From contig JBCBGC010000059.1 in the NCBI GenBank assembly GCA_038527215.1, positions 1-45,598 on the forward strand: a stretch of 45,598 nucleotides of DNA, read 5' to 3'. Numbering within the stretch: position 1 is the stretch's first letter; every line of letters starts with the position of its first letter. Positions 38,938 to 45,598 of this stretch are shown here, one piece after another. Under the pieces are notes generated by a model, which saw nothing but the letters and a program-made list of their open reading frames with translations, had not been told where the DNA came from and searched no databases. The DNA is from JAWPMV01 sp038527215. Its GTDB lineage: Bacteria > Bacteroidota > Bacteroidia > J057. A program made the position numbers and the translations under genes.

Positions 38938-39762
38938 ATGAATCGCTACTCCTGGGAAAAATGGTTTGAATGGGAAATGATCCTCCCCTTTCTGGCTGGC
39001 ATGTTGGTTTTTTGGCTTTGGGATCGCTTTCTCTGGCCTTACAGACATCAGGTGTACGCCTGGGTTTTCCAAACCCGTCGAGATGATAGAATCGGGGATG
39101 TGGTGGCTACAGACCTGGAATTGAACCGCAAAGGATACGCCCTCGGATACAGTTACAAACGAAAAGCTCCTCTTTGGGTCTCTTATATCATTTCCAGGGC
39201 TTCTAAGAACATTGACTGGGACCGAACCGAACATTTTGAGGCGGACCTGGATATCCCTACTGCTTACCGGGTGGACCCTAGCGACTATACCCGCTCAGGC
39301 TATGACAAAGGCCACCTGGCCCCGAGTTCGGCCATAGATTTCAGCAAGCGAAGCAACCAGGAAACTTTCCTGATGAGCAATGTGGTGCCTCAGCATCCTC
39401 AGCTCAATCGGCAGGCGTGGCGCTCCCTGGAAAATCAAGTCCAAAACTGGGTGCAGGAAAGGGGCAGGTTGATGGTCGTAACCGGGCCCTTGTTTGCACC
39501 GCGAAACAAGCGGGTCAACGAGCTGACCATTCCCAATAGCTTTTACAAAATCGTATACTCCCCCAAGCACATGCGGGCCATTGGCTTTCTGTTTCCGAAT
39601 GAACCTGTTAAGGCATCCTCCCTATGGGATCATGTCTTCTCGGTATCAGAGTTGGAAGAGATGACCGGATATACCTTCCTCAACAAGCTGAGCAGTCGTA
39701 AACAGCGCCTGGCCAAGCAACTGGACCTGAACTGGTGGCAGATGGAATGGGAAACGGATTAA
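38938..39762 (+). CDS. Membrane-anchored DNA/RNA non-specific endonuclease (beta-beta-alpha-Me)
   Basis: A 274-residue nuclease of the EndoG/NUC1 family. A transmembrane segment (about 13-33, LPFLAGMLVFWLW) anchors it, with the enzyme domain probably on the periplasmic side. The domain includes YDKGHLAPS with the general base His126, and MSNVVPQHPQLNRQAW with the metal-binding Asn. GYALGYSYKRKAP at the start and MVVTGPLF later fit the family. The canonical DRGH is DKGH here, a common variant. It may recycle nucleic acids or degrade incoming DNA. Its TAA stop overlaps the stop of the converging GNAT-like gene in TTAA. Confidence 0.9.
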   Translation: MNRYSWEKWFEWEMILPFLAGMLVFWLWDRFLWPYRHQVYAWVFQTRRDDRIGDVVATDLELNRKGYALGYSYKRKAPLWVSYIISRASKNIDWDRTEHFEADLDIPTAYRVDPSDYTRSGYDKGHLAPSSAIDFSKRSNQETFLMSNVVPQHPQLNRQAWRSLENQVQNWVQERGRLMVVTGPLFAPRNKRVNELTIPNSFYKIVYSPKHMRAIGFLFPNEPVKASSLWDHVFSVSELEEMTGYTFLNKLSSRKQRLAKQLDLNWWQMEWETD

Positions 39763-40535
39763 GCGGTTTCCTCCTCCGTAACGGAGGGATGAGGATTATT
39801 TTCTGATCGGTCCGGTAAAATCAGGCTGAAGAGCTGGATGTCTTGCGGCCCCGTCTCGCTCATGATCTTCTGCCGCAAAATACCTTCCGCGCGAAAGCCC
39901 AGGATTTCCAATAGTTGTTCCCAATCTTGTTCTCCGGGCTTGATCCAGGTCTCTACCCTGCGTATCTCCTGCGCACATAGGGGGGATTGCAGACATTCCA
40001 CGGCCATTTGTATCCCTTCAAAGGCATGGGCCAGGGCCTCGTTTTTGCCCACCACTACTTCCAAATGAGCTTCATGGGTAAGCGCTGAGTTCCAATGCAG
40101 GCAGATTTCGGCGGATGCATCCTCCTGCCCACCTTCCCGCAACGCCCAACTCAGGCCTTTTTGTCGCGGGTAAAGGGTATCGGCTTCAGAAAAAAGGGCA
40201 TCAGCCTCGCCTTCTTTCCAGGGTTCACGCCCCACAAAATACAGATTAGCCGCAGGCCGGGCGAAAAAAGAAATATCGGTTTTCTCCCAGGCAGTGAGGG
40301 CCCAGTTTTGGGTTTCTACTTCGGGAAACTCATACGGTTCCTGGGGCAGGATGCCGTCCCATATATCAACTTGTTCTTTGAGTTTTTTTCCGCCGTGAAG
40401 CAGTACGCCAATACCGATCAAAATTCCAGCTACCAGAATCGCAAACATGATATCCTGTACCATATTTGCGCTGGCCCCTTTAGCCATGAGGACCAAAGGC
40501 ATAAACAGAAAGAGGCTGAGCAGAATCTTTTTCAT
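39759..40535 (-). CDS. Membrane-tethered protein with a GNAT-like domain
   Basis: A 258-residue protein. Residues 1-23 look like a signal peptide (LLSLFLFMPLVLMAKGASA). A second hydrophobic segment (about 29-48) is followed by the basic GGKKLKEQ, so the C-terminus should face the cytosol. Residues 90-240 follow the order of RimJ-type acetyltransferases: a beta region AEICLHWNS, LEVVVGKNEAL, helix AFEGIQMAVECL, strand RRVETWIKPGEQDWEQLLEILGF, then RAEGILRQKIM and QDIQLFSLIL. The acetyl-CoA pyrophosphate loop (usually R/Q-x-x-G-x-G/A) is absent (KNEALAHAFEG), so activity is doubtful. Domain similarity was judged by eye. Confidence 0.6.
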   Translation of the reverse strand: MKKILLSLFLFMPLVLMAKGASANMVQDIMFAILVAGILIGIGVLLHGGKKLKEQVDIWDGILPQEPYEFPEVETQNWALTAWEKTDISFFARPAANLYFVGREPWKEGEADALFSEADTLYPRQKGLSWALREGGQEDASAEICLHWNSALTHEAHLEVVVGKNEALAHAFEGIQMAVECLQSPLCAQEIRRVETWIKPGEQDWEQLLEILGFRAEGILRQKIMSETGPQDIQLFSLILPDRSENNPHPSVTEEETA

Positions 40536-40561
40536 GCGGCAATTGTTTTCTGAGCATACCC

Positions 40562-40582
40562 TTGAACCCGCAAAGGGTTCAA
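40562..40582. promoter_or_regulatory. Perfect palindrome between two minus-strand genes
   Basis: TTGAACCC and GGGTTCAA are exact inverted repeats around GCAAA. No T-run follows on either strand, so it is not a standard terminator. It lies between the M49-like gene's stop and the GNAT-like gene's start and may be an operator or RNA processing hairpin. Confidence 0.5.
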
Positions 40583-40595
40583 TCCTCGGAGAAGT

Positions 40596-42248
40596 TTACA
40601 AGCCTAAGGCTTCTATTCCCTGTTCAAAGACAATGTCTACCGGAATCCCTTCCATGGAAAGCCGGTTTAGATCAGCCGCCAACTCCGTGCCGATGATGCC
40701 TTTTTCCACCATGAGTTGCTTGGTTCCATCGTAATCCCCGTCGCCTTGCAGCTTGAGGACCAGCTCTGACAAGCTAGTCATTGCTTCCCGCATTTTGTCC
40801 ATGTCTACCCGGTAAGTCCCACTATCTGCGTCTCGGGTAAAAGCCCCGGCTTCTTTGAAATAATTGAAACGGAGCATATTGGCTTTGCCATGGGCGGAGG
40901 AAGCCCCAAAACGCACCGAGCGAAAAATCCCGGCCAGGAAGGTTACATAGTTATCCTCCAGGCTTCCTTCAGGAATCTCTCCCTTCTCAAAAAGCTGGGT
41001 AACCATGTATAGACCTAAAATATCGGCTTTCCCTTCTTCCAGGGCAGAGTATTGCTCTTTTAATGCCTCTCGCACCGTTCCTTGCCCATTAATGGTGGTT
41101 TTGATCCCAAGTCCATGGGCAACCTCGTGGAACATCGTATTACCAAAGAAGGCATCAAAGGTGATATGCTTACGCTGATCCTGAGCTATCAACATATTCG
41201 AAATGGGCACCAGGATTTGATCAAACTTGGCCCGCATAGCATTTTTCAGCTGGGAGCGACGCGTACCGGTACTCTTCTGAATCTCCTCATCATTTGGCAG
41301 GTTCACGGCAATGGTCTTAGAGCCCGCGTTACAATCTCCGGCATAGTAGATGACATCATAGGCATTGAGTTGCCCATCACGTCCGGGTTTCTCCGTTTTG
41401 TATTCCGCTTCGATGGGGAGCCCTTCTTGCAATTCCGGCAAAAAGGCAGAGTACCGGGCCAGCCTTTCACTCCATGCCTGGTCTTTGACCAGGATATAGG
41501 CTTCGTGAGCAGCTTTGTAGCCAAATAGTTTATCCTCGTAATTCTCGATGGGGCCAATGATGACATCCAGGGTATTGTCCTTCATTTTCAACCAGGCAAT
41601 ATCACTCGCATCATAGTCGTCGGTCAACAAGGCCTCCGCTCGCAGCTCCAGATATGTTTTCAGGTCTTCAGACTCGGAGAGGTCGGCGGCCTCGAGCAGC
41701 AGCTTGCTGGCTCTGCCCACTGCAGAGGCGAAAGCCTCATGATAGGGAACCGTAGTCAGGCTCCCGGCGGCATCCCGCCGGACCAGCGTATACAGACTAG
41801 CCTTATCCTCCTCTGGCATAGCTTCAAATTCTTCCTTGGTCATATCCAAGGGATAAAAGCCTGCTCCCTCCGGCTTCTCCCCCACGCCTTCGATAAAAGG
41901 AGTATCTCCGTCCAGGCGATCCCAGGGTCCATAGTTGATCTTCATGAAAGCCTTTTCTGTTTCAGAAAGCTGACCTTCTGGAACCCGAAGTCCCTCGGGA
42001 TAGGCTTCTACGCCAAATAAACTATCCATGATGGAAGCAGCTTCAATCAGGATGGGAATCATTTCCTTCTCTGCCTCCGAAAGCAGGGACACATCTGTGG
42101 TCAGCTTCACGGGGACATAATCATTGAGCCGTTTCTCCAGGGGGTTCTCCACGCCAGGCTCAGGAGAGGATTGGGAATTTTGTTGGTCACAGGCCCAACC
42201 AGCCAGCAGTACCAACGTTATCAAACAGAATAGAGATATGTTTTTCAT
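40596..42248 (-). CDS. Dipeptidyl-peptidase III-like (M49-related) metallopeptidase, exported
   Basis: A 550-residue exported protein. The N-terminal signal LFCLITLVLLAGWAC may be a lipobox with an unusual Trp at -2 (Cys20). The zinc site is HEVAHGLG (His374, Glu375, His378) plus EEGKAD (Glu404-405), the M49 arrangement of HExxGH and EExRAE but with a plain HExxH. The preceding VIIGPIENYEDKLFGYKAAHEA is a clear mark of M49-like proteins, including plant members. DPP III removes dipeptides from peptide N-termini. A periplasmic or surface location is inferred from the signal. Length is shorter than the roughly 700 residues of human DPP III. Confidence 0.88.
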   Translation of the reverse strand: MKNISLFCLITLVLLAGWACDQQNSQSSPEPGVENPLEKRLNDYVPVKLTTDVSLLSEAEKEMIPILIEAASIMDSLFGVEAYPEGLRVPEGQLSETEKAFMKINYGPWDRLDGDTPFIEGVGEKPEGAGFYPLDMTKEEFEAMPEEDKASLYTLVRRDAAGSLTTVPYHEAFASAVGRASKLLLEAADLSESEDLKTYLELRAEALLTDDYDASDIAWLKMKDNTLDVIIGPIENYEDKLFGYKAAHEAYILVKDQAWSERLARYSAFLPELQEGLPIEAEYKTEKPGRDGQLNAYDVIYYAGDCNAGSKTIAVNLPNDEEIQKSTGTRRSQLKNAMRAKFDQILVPISNMLIAQDQRKHITFDAFFGNTMFHEVAHGLGIKTTINGQGTVREALKEQYSALEEGKADILGLYMVTQLFEKGEIPEGSLEDNYVTFLAGIFRSVRFGASSAHGKANMLRFNYFKEAGAFTRDADSGTYRVDMDKMREAMTSLSELVLKLQGDGDYDGTKQLMVEKGIIGTELAADLNRLSMEGIPVDIVFEQGIEALGL

Positions 42249-42328
42249 CTTAATATAGGCTTAAATCCAGCAGAACAAACTACGATAATTCCCTAGTAAT
42301 CCATAATTTCCCGACCTAATATGGCTTC

Positions 42329-43147
42329 ATGAGAGACTTTTTTCAGGTACCACATCTTTCCGAATTCCAAAGGCTTTGCGGCCCATTTATGCTTATGATC
42401 ATGCTCTGGATACCCGCTAGCTTAGCCGCCCAGACGACGATCAATTGGATGGGGGATGACCAAGCCATGATTGACATTCAAAAAGATGCCAAAACCGGCT
42501 TGCTGTACCATCTGGGAAATGATGAGAATTTTTTATACCTCACCGTTCGTCTGGCTGATCCCCTCTGGGAAAAACAAGTCTTACTAGCGGGCCTCTATCT
42601 TTGGATTGATCCTAAGGGTAAGAAGAAAGAAAGAATTGGCATTCACTTTCCTACGGGTCTGCCGATAACAGACCGACCTACCGACCCCTTTCGGCTAGTT
42701 GCCGTGCTCCGGGAAATTTATCCAGAAAGAAGCCTATATCATCAGCGGCAGGGCGAAGTTGAACTCATAAACTGGGGCGAAACGGCAGGCACCATCAGGG
42801 CACGGCAGGAGGAACTTACCGGCCTGCCAGGTTTTGAAATGACGGTAGGGCTGGATTCCACTAAGATGACCTTCCTTCAGGCCCGCCTCCCGCTCAAGGC
42901 CTTGTTCGATGATCCTGGGAGTTTTACCTTAAGTGGCAAAAAAGCCTTCAGTCTGGGATTAAAAACTGGCGAATTGGGACGGCCGGATATCCGAGGCACA
43001 GATGCGGTAGGGCTCTCCGGAGGTGGATACCCTGGCCGGGTCACTACGGAGGAACAGCGGCGGTATCAGCGTTATTTAGACGAATACCGGGAATTTGCCG
43101 TGGCTCGCTCATGGTGGATCAAAAAAGTCCGCCTGGCCGGCAAATAA
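42329..43147 (+). CDS. Exported protein of unknown function (CBM9/DOMON-like strand pattern)
   Basis: A 272-residue protein. A charged stretch precedes the hydrophobic core LMIMLWIPASLAAQ, so the signal peptide ends near residue 35; an internal Met at 21 may be the real start. The mature part begins NWMGDDQAMIDIQKDAKTGLLYHLGNDENFLYLTVRL, which recalls the opening of CBM9-like or DOMON-like sandwich domains (metal- or sugar-binding). No catalytic set is visible. It ends 3 bp before the stop of the converging YcxB-like gene and diverges from the M49-like gene. Function unknown. Confidence 0.7.
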   Translation: MRDFFQVPHLSEFQRLCGPFMLMIMLWIPASLAAQTTINWMGDDQAMIDIQKDAKTGLLYHLGNDENFLYLTVRLADPLWEKQVLLAGLYLWIDPKGKKKERIGIHFPTGLPITDRPTDPFRLVAVLREIYPERSLYHQRQGEVELINWGETAGTIRARQEELTGLPGFEMTVGLDSTKMTFLQARLPLKALFDDPGSFTLSGKKAFSLGLKTGELGRPDIRGTDAVGLSGGGYPGRVTTEEQRRYQRYLDEYREFAVARSWWIKKVRLAGK

Positions 43148-43150
43148 GGA

Positions 43151-43705
43151 TCAGGCTGGTTGAAGCCAGGTGGTTTCGCTGATTTTGGCTTCTAGCAAGG
43201 TCTTAAAAGCCGCTTGCTGCCCTTCATCAACAAAAGCCCATTTAGGAATCACAAAAGCTGAATGGGTGGAGACGTAGAGGTAATAGTAATCCGGGGTTTC
43301 TTCCACTTTGAAAAAAGCTGACCATTTATGTGTTCCGGTCCCGTGGGCATCCTCCACAAGAATTTCATCCTCCGCAAATTTCAGCTTTCGGTGCCCCAAA
43401 AATCGATCTCCTTGTTTCTGAATATTTTTGCTCACTCTTCTTCTGAGAAAGTAGACAAAAACCCGATCGATGGTCAAGGCAAAAACGATCCCTATCGCCA
43501 TCATGACGGTAAAAGTACCCCAAGGGAAGGGTCCGGGTCGTTGGCTCTCGATCAACAAAATCATGGCGGTGAAAATTACCAAAGGGGTAAGCCGCATCCG
43601 CCATCGAATCCGCTTACGGTGAGGAGCGGTCCATGCCACATGTAAGTTAAATTGTTGCAGGTCCTCTTCCTTCTGATCAAAATTTAGGGTAATCTCTGAT
43701 GCCAT
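43151..43705 (-). CDS. YcxB-like membrane protein
   Basis: A 184-residue protein with two transmembrane helices (about 37-54, LTPLVIFTAMILLIE, and 63-90) between a short N-terminal beta part (EITLNFDQKEEDLQQF) and a C-terminal beta domain (KLKFAEDEILVEDAHG, KWSAFFKVEETPDYYYLYVS, AFVIPKWAF). This architecture is that of YcxB-like proteins of unknown function. Both ends are cytoplasmic. It is monocistronic and diverges from the sigma factor gene. Confidence 0.75.
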   Translation of the reverse strand: MASEITLNFDQKEEDLQQFNLHVAWTAPHRKRIRWRMRLTPLVIFTAMILLIESQRPGPFPWGTFTVMMAIGIVFALTIDRVFVYFLRRRVSKNIQKQGDRFLGHRKLKFAEDEILVEDAHGTGTHKWSAFFKVEETPDYYYLYVSTHSAFVIPKWAFVDEGQQAAFKTLLEAKISETTWLQPA

Positions 43706-43757
43706 GCGCCTTGTCCGGTTAATCTTCGGGCCACAATTTATTGATGTCCGGGAATAA

Positions 43758-44366
43758 ATGCGTCATTTTATAGGTCTAATCCGAAAAAACTTGGGCAAAG
43801 CCTTTACGGCATATACAGATCAGGAGTTGATCAGCATGGTGCATTCCGGAAAGGAAGAAGCCTTTCGGACGCTGGTGGAAAGATACCAAGGCCTGGTTGG
43901 CGCTACCGTTATTGGGATGCTGGGCAAGGGTCCGGAAGCAGAAGACGTAGCCCAGGAGACTTTTATCAGGTTTTTCCGTTCGATGAAAAAATTCAGGGGA
44001 GAATCCGGATTGGGTACTTACCTCACCCGCATTGCCATTAATCTTTCTCTCAACGCCCTGAAAAAGCGCCAGCGGCAACAACTATTTCAGGGGGATCCCT
44101 TGGAAAAAATGCCAGATCGGATGAATCCTGAAAGCCGGGCCCAGCATTGGGACCGGGAAGAACTGGTTCAACAAGCCCTGGCCAGAATTAGTCCCGAATT
44201 TAGAAGTGTGGTGGTCCTTCGCATGCTCAAGGGCTACTCTACCAGGGAAACCGCAGAAATCCTTCAACTGCCACAGGGCACGGTCTTGTCAAGATTGGCC
44301 AGGGGCATGGAAAAACTGCGCATTATTTTGTCAGCAGAACACTCAATCAACGACCTTCTTTCATGA
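43758..44366 (+). CDS. ECF-type RNA polymerase sigma factor
   Basis: A 202-residue sigma-70 family protein. Region 2 runs from EEAFRTLVERYQGLV to AEDVAQETFIRFFRSMKKFRG and LGTYLTRIAINLSLNALKKR; region 4 is ISPEFRSVVVLRMLKGYSTRETAEILQLPQGTVLSRLARGMEKLR. Region 3 is lacking, as in extracytoplasmic-function sigma factors. The next gene overlaps by 4 bp (ATGA) and encodes a membrane-bound probable anti-sigma factor, giving the standard release-on-signal arrangement. The signal is likely at the envelope. Confidence 0.93.
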   Translation: MRHFIGLIRKNLGKAFTAYTDQELISMVHSGKEEAFRTLVERYQGLVGATVIGMLGKGPEAEDVAQETFIRFFRSMKKFRGESGLGTYLTRIAINLSLNALKKRQRQQLFQGDPLEKMPDRMNPESRAQHWDREELVQQALARISPEFRSVVVLRMLKGYSTRETAEILQLPQGTVLSRLARGMEKLRIILSAEHSINDLLS

Positions 44367-44791
44367 GAATTGCTATGGAAGAGCGCATACTTATCCTCAT
44401 TCAAAAATTCCTGGAGGCAGATATGTCTCCCACGGAAAGGGCTGAATTAGAGGCCTGGGCGCAAGCCTCGCCAGAGAACCGAAAAGCCCTTGAGGAATAT
44501 CAACAGCTTGCCTCCCTGCTCAGCCAACACGCCCCCCAGTTGGGTGCCACCTTTTCAGCGAGGACCTGGGAGCGGTGGCAGGCAGACCAGCTTGAAGAGC
44601 AGGAGATCCCACTGGATCTGTGGTTTGCTTTTACCCGGGTAGGCCTCCCTGCCTTAGCAGCCTGCGTGCTGGCCTTGTTTTTTATCTACCTTTCTGAACC
44701 AGGCTTGGATTGGTCCGGCCTCATCGGGTTTTCGGAATTAAGCATGGATGAGTTGGTAGAAAAATCCTTTGAAGCCTCAACTTATGAATAA
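44363..44791 (+). CDS. Probable membrane-bound anti-sigma factor
   Basis: A 142-residue protein. An N-terminal helical domain (about 1-75, with FLEADMSPTERAELEAWAQASPENRKALEEYQ, typical of anti-sigma N-termini) is followed by a transmembrane segment (about 91-110, LPALAACVLALFFIYL) and a short acidic outer tail. The zinc-binding H-x3-C-x2-C of ZAS domains is absent. Its start overlaps the sigma gene's stop; an in-frame ATG at 44375 is an alternative. It should hold the sigma factor at the inner membrane. Confidence 0.8.
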   Translation: MRIAMEERILILIQKFLEADMSPTERAELEAWAQASPENRKALEEYQQLASLLSQHAPQLGATFSARTWERWQADQLEEQEIPLDLWFAFTRVGLPALAACVLALFFIYLSEPGLDWSGLIGFSELSMDELVEKSFEASTYE

Positions 44792-45194
44792 AAAAATCCT
44801 GTCGATTCTCATTATCCTGGGAACCTTAGCTATCGGCTTTATAGGGGGCTTCCTTACCAATGGCTTACTATTTAAGCGAGAGCTTAGAAACTTTCGGCAA
44901 GAAATGCAGCAAGCAGATGCCTTTGTGGATAGGTTTTTACACAGAGTCCAGGCCAATCCCGAACAAGCAAAGGAAATTCGGCCAATCATCAGCTCGCATT
45001 TTCAGCAAATCCGACAGATCAATCGCAGCAGAATGAGGGCCATACGCATTGAAATGGATAGCCTGCGCCATGCGCTAACCCCATATTTGACCCCAGAGCA
45101 AATCAACCGCATGGGGCCACGCAAACGTGGTAAAAAGAAGCGTCAAGGGGAATTTCCCCCTTTTGATAATCCGGTTAAAACTCCGGAAAAATAG
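44784..45194 (+). CDS. Membrane-anchored Spy/CpxP-like periplasmic protein
   Basis: A 136-residue protein. One N-terminal membrane segment (LSILIILGTLAIGFIGGFLTNGLLF) is followed by a charged helical part (residues 30-115: FRQEMQQADAFVDRFLHRVQ, then QAKEIRPIISSHFQQIRQINRSRMRAIRIEMDSLR and LTPEQINRM). The LTPEQ motif and the helix pattern are those of Spy/CpxP/ZraP-like periplasmic sensors and chaperones. The tail is basic (KRGKKKRQG). The gene overlaps the anti-sigma gene by 8 bp, so it is in the sigma operon. It may sense envelope damage. Confidence 0.8.
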   Translation: MNKKILSILIILGTLAIGFIGGFLTNGLLFKRELRNFRQEMQQADAFVDRFLHRVQANPEQAKEIRPIISSHFQQIRQINRSRMRAIRIEMDSLRHALTPYLTPEQINRMGPRKRGKKKRQGEFPPFDNPVKTPEK

Positions 45195-45249
45195 CAGTAT
45201 TTTATCCTTCGAATCATGGAAGTTTTAATGGAAGCTTATATATTGGGGC

Positions 45250-45598
45250 ATGCGCCTATTAATTATATCCCTCCTCTCCTCCCTGTTTGTTATACAGGCT
45301 TCTCCTACTGAAAAACCAAGCAGCACTGCTGCTAACCCGCTTGATAATCAGGCATTTCTCAATGAATATGACTTGTTTGAGTCAGAGGAACCCTTGAAAG
45401 TTGAACTGAAATTTGATTACCGCCGGTTTATCAAAGAAAAGTACAAGGATAAATACCAGGAAGCTGACTTAACGGTATTCTTTTCAGAAGATCATGTAGT
45501 AGAAGGCAAAATCCGCATGCGGGCACGCGGAGAATTTCGCCGAAGGTATTGCTCCTTTCCCCCCATTAAGCTGAACTTCAAAAAATCCAACTTTGACG
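45250..45598 (+). CDS. Exported protein of unknown function (3' truncated by window edge)
   Basis: The frame is open from the ATG at 45250 to the end of the window (116 codons). A stop at 45226 and no other ATG fix the start. The signal peptide LLIISLLSSLFVIQA is followed by a polar linker and a beta-rich segment: LKVELKFDYRRFIKEKY, then ADLTVFFSEDHVVEGKIRMRARGEFRRRYC and FPPIKLNFKKSNF. The R-x-RGxFRRxxC-xFPP pattern recalls hypothetical secreted proteins of Bacteroidota, with a faint CotH-like flavour, but no assignment is justified. It may be the last gene of the sigma operon; the gap to it is 55 bp. Confidence 0.7.
   Translation, partial: MRLLIISLLSSLFVIQASPTEKPSSTAANPLDNQAFLNEYDLFESEEPLKVELKFDYRRFIKEKYKDKYQEADLTVFFSEDHVVEGKIRMRARGEFRRRYCSFPPIKLNFKKSNFD

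Noticed and set aside
1..45598. CRISPR arrays, transposases, integrases, attachment sites, tRNA or rRNA genes
   Set aside because: No regularly spaced repeats, no DDE/recombinase motifs and no RNA gene pattern were seen on reading both strands; small or divergent RNA genes could still be missed without a covariance search.

Overview
This window is a contiguous piece of a Bacteroidota chromosome, most likely from the class Saprospiria (Lewinella/Phaeodactylibacter-like). The phylum rests on several signs. An LpxC-FabZ type fusion runs in from the left edge and is followed by lpxA. There is a PUR-alpha-like DUF3276 protein, a type IX secretion (T9SS) C-terminal sorting domain, paired DUF2807 proteins, OmpA proteins with thrombospondin type-3 calcium loops, and Bacteroidota-type promoters (-7 TAnnTTTG with an upstream TTG/TTTG). 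The class-level placement is inference. No insertion sequence, integrase, prophage, CRISPR array, tRNA or rRNA was recognised, and no gene-free stretch exceeds about 250 bases.

Layout. 1-2192: lipid A genes (fabZ part of lpxC/fabZ, lpxA) and a lone ABC ATPase. 2279-6574: M20 dipeptidase, YdcF-like protein, a long acyl carrier protein divergent from a YjbQ protein, an alpha/beta hydrolase and a lipoprotein. 6743-9707: two tandem OmpA-family proteins. 9755-10891: an orphan TRAP-type solute-binding protein. 11016-12859: an E1-like/rhodanese protein plus an APS-reductase-type CysH, a sulfur-transfer pair. 12909-15829 (minus): ychF, rhodanese, YbgC thioesterase, YihY. 16074-23585: two TetR regulators followed by a TolC/adaptor/RND efflux operon. 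23677-28875: two paralogous four-helix membrane proteins, a LolA-like periplasmic protein and a 1,000-residue BNR/sortilin-like propeller protein. 28946-30557 (minus): two DUF2807 proteins. 30684-33243: class IV-like histone deacetylase, an amidase, an Nfu-type Fe-S carrier. 33314-37714: beta-barrel protein, GMC oxidoreductase, an unknown secreted protein, the PUR protein. 37870-43705: T9SS-sorted Spy-like protein, membrane-anchored nuclease, a membrane-tethered GNAT-like protein, an M49-like metallopeptidase lipoprotein, an unknown secreted protein and a YcxB-like protein. 43758-45598: an ECF sigma/anti-sigma operon with a Spy/CpxP-like protein, then a secreted protein cut by the right edge.

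How the genes work together. Much of the window concerns the cell envelope: lipid A synthesis, OmpA anchoring, efflux, periplasmic or outer-membrane lipoproteins, and envelope-stress-like regulation. The clearest unexplained signals are four. (1) A 29-bp near-identical element with TAAC-N3-GTTA cores lies upstream of both tetR genes, next to a separate 9-2-9 palindrome. (2) Three TTAACC repeats at exact 10-bp spacing precede the Spy-like T9SS gene. (3) A predicted mRNA hairpin could hide the ribosome binding site of the GMC oxidoreductase. (4) A GNAT-like fold sits behind a signal peptide plus transmembrane segment and lacks the usual acetyl-CoA loop. All functional statements come from reading the sequence by eye; no database search was run.
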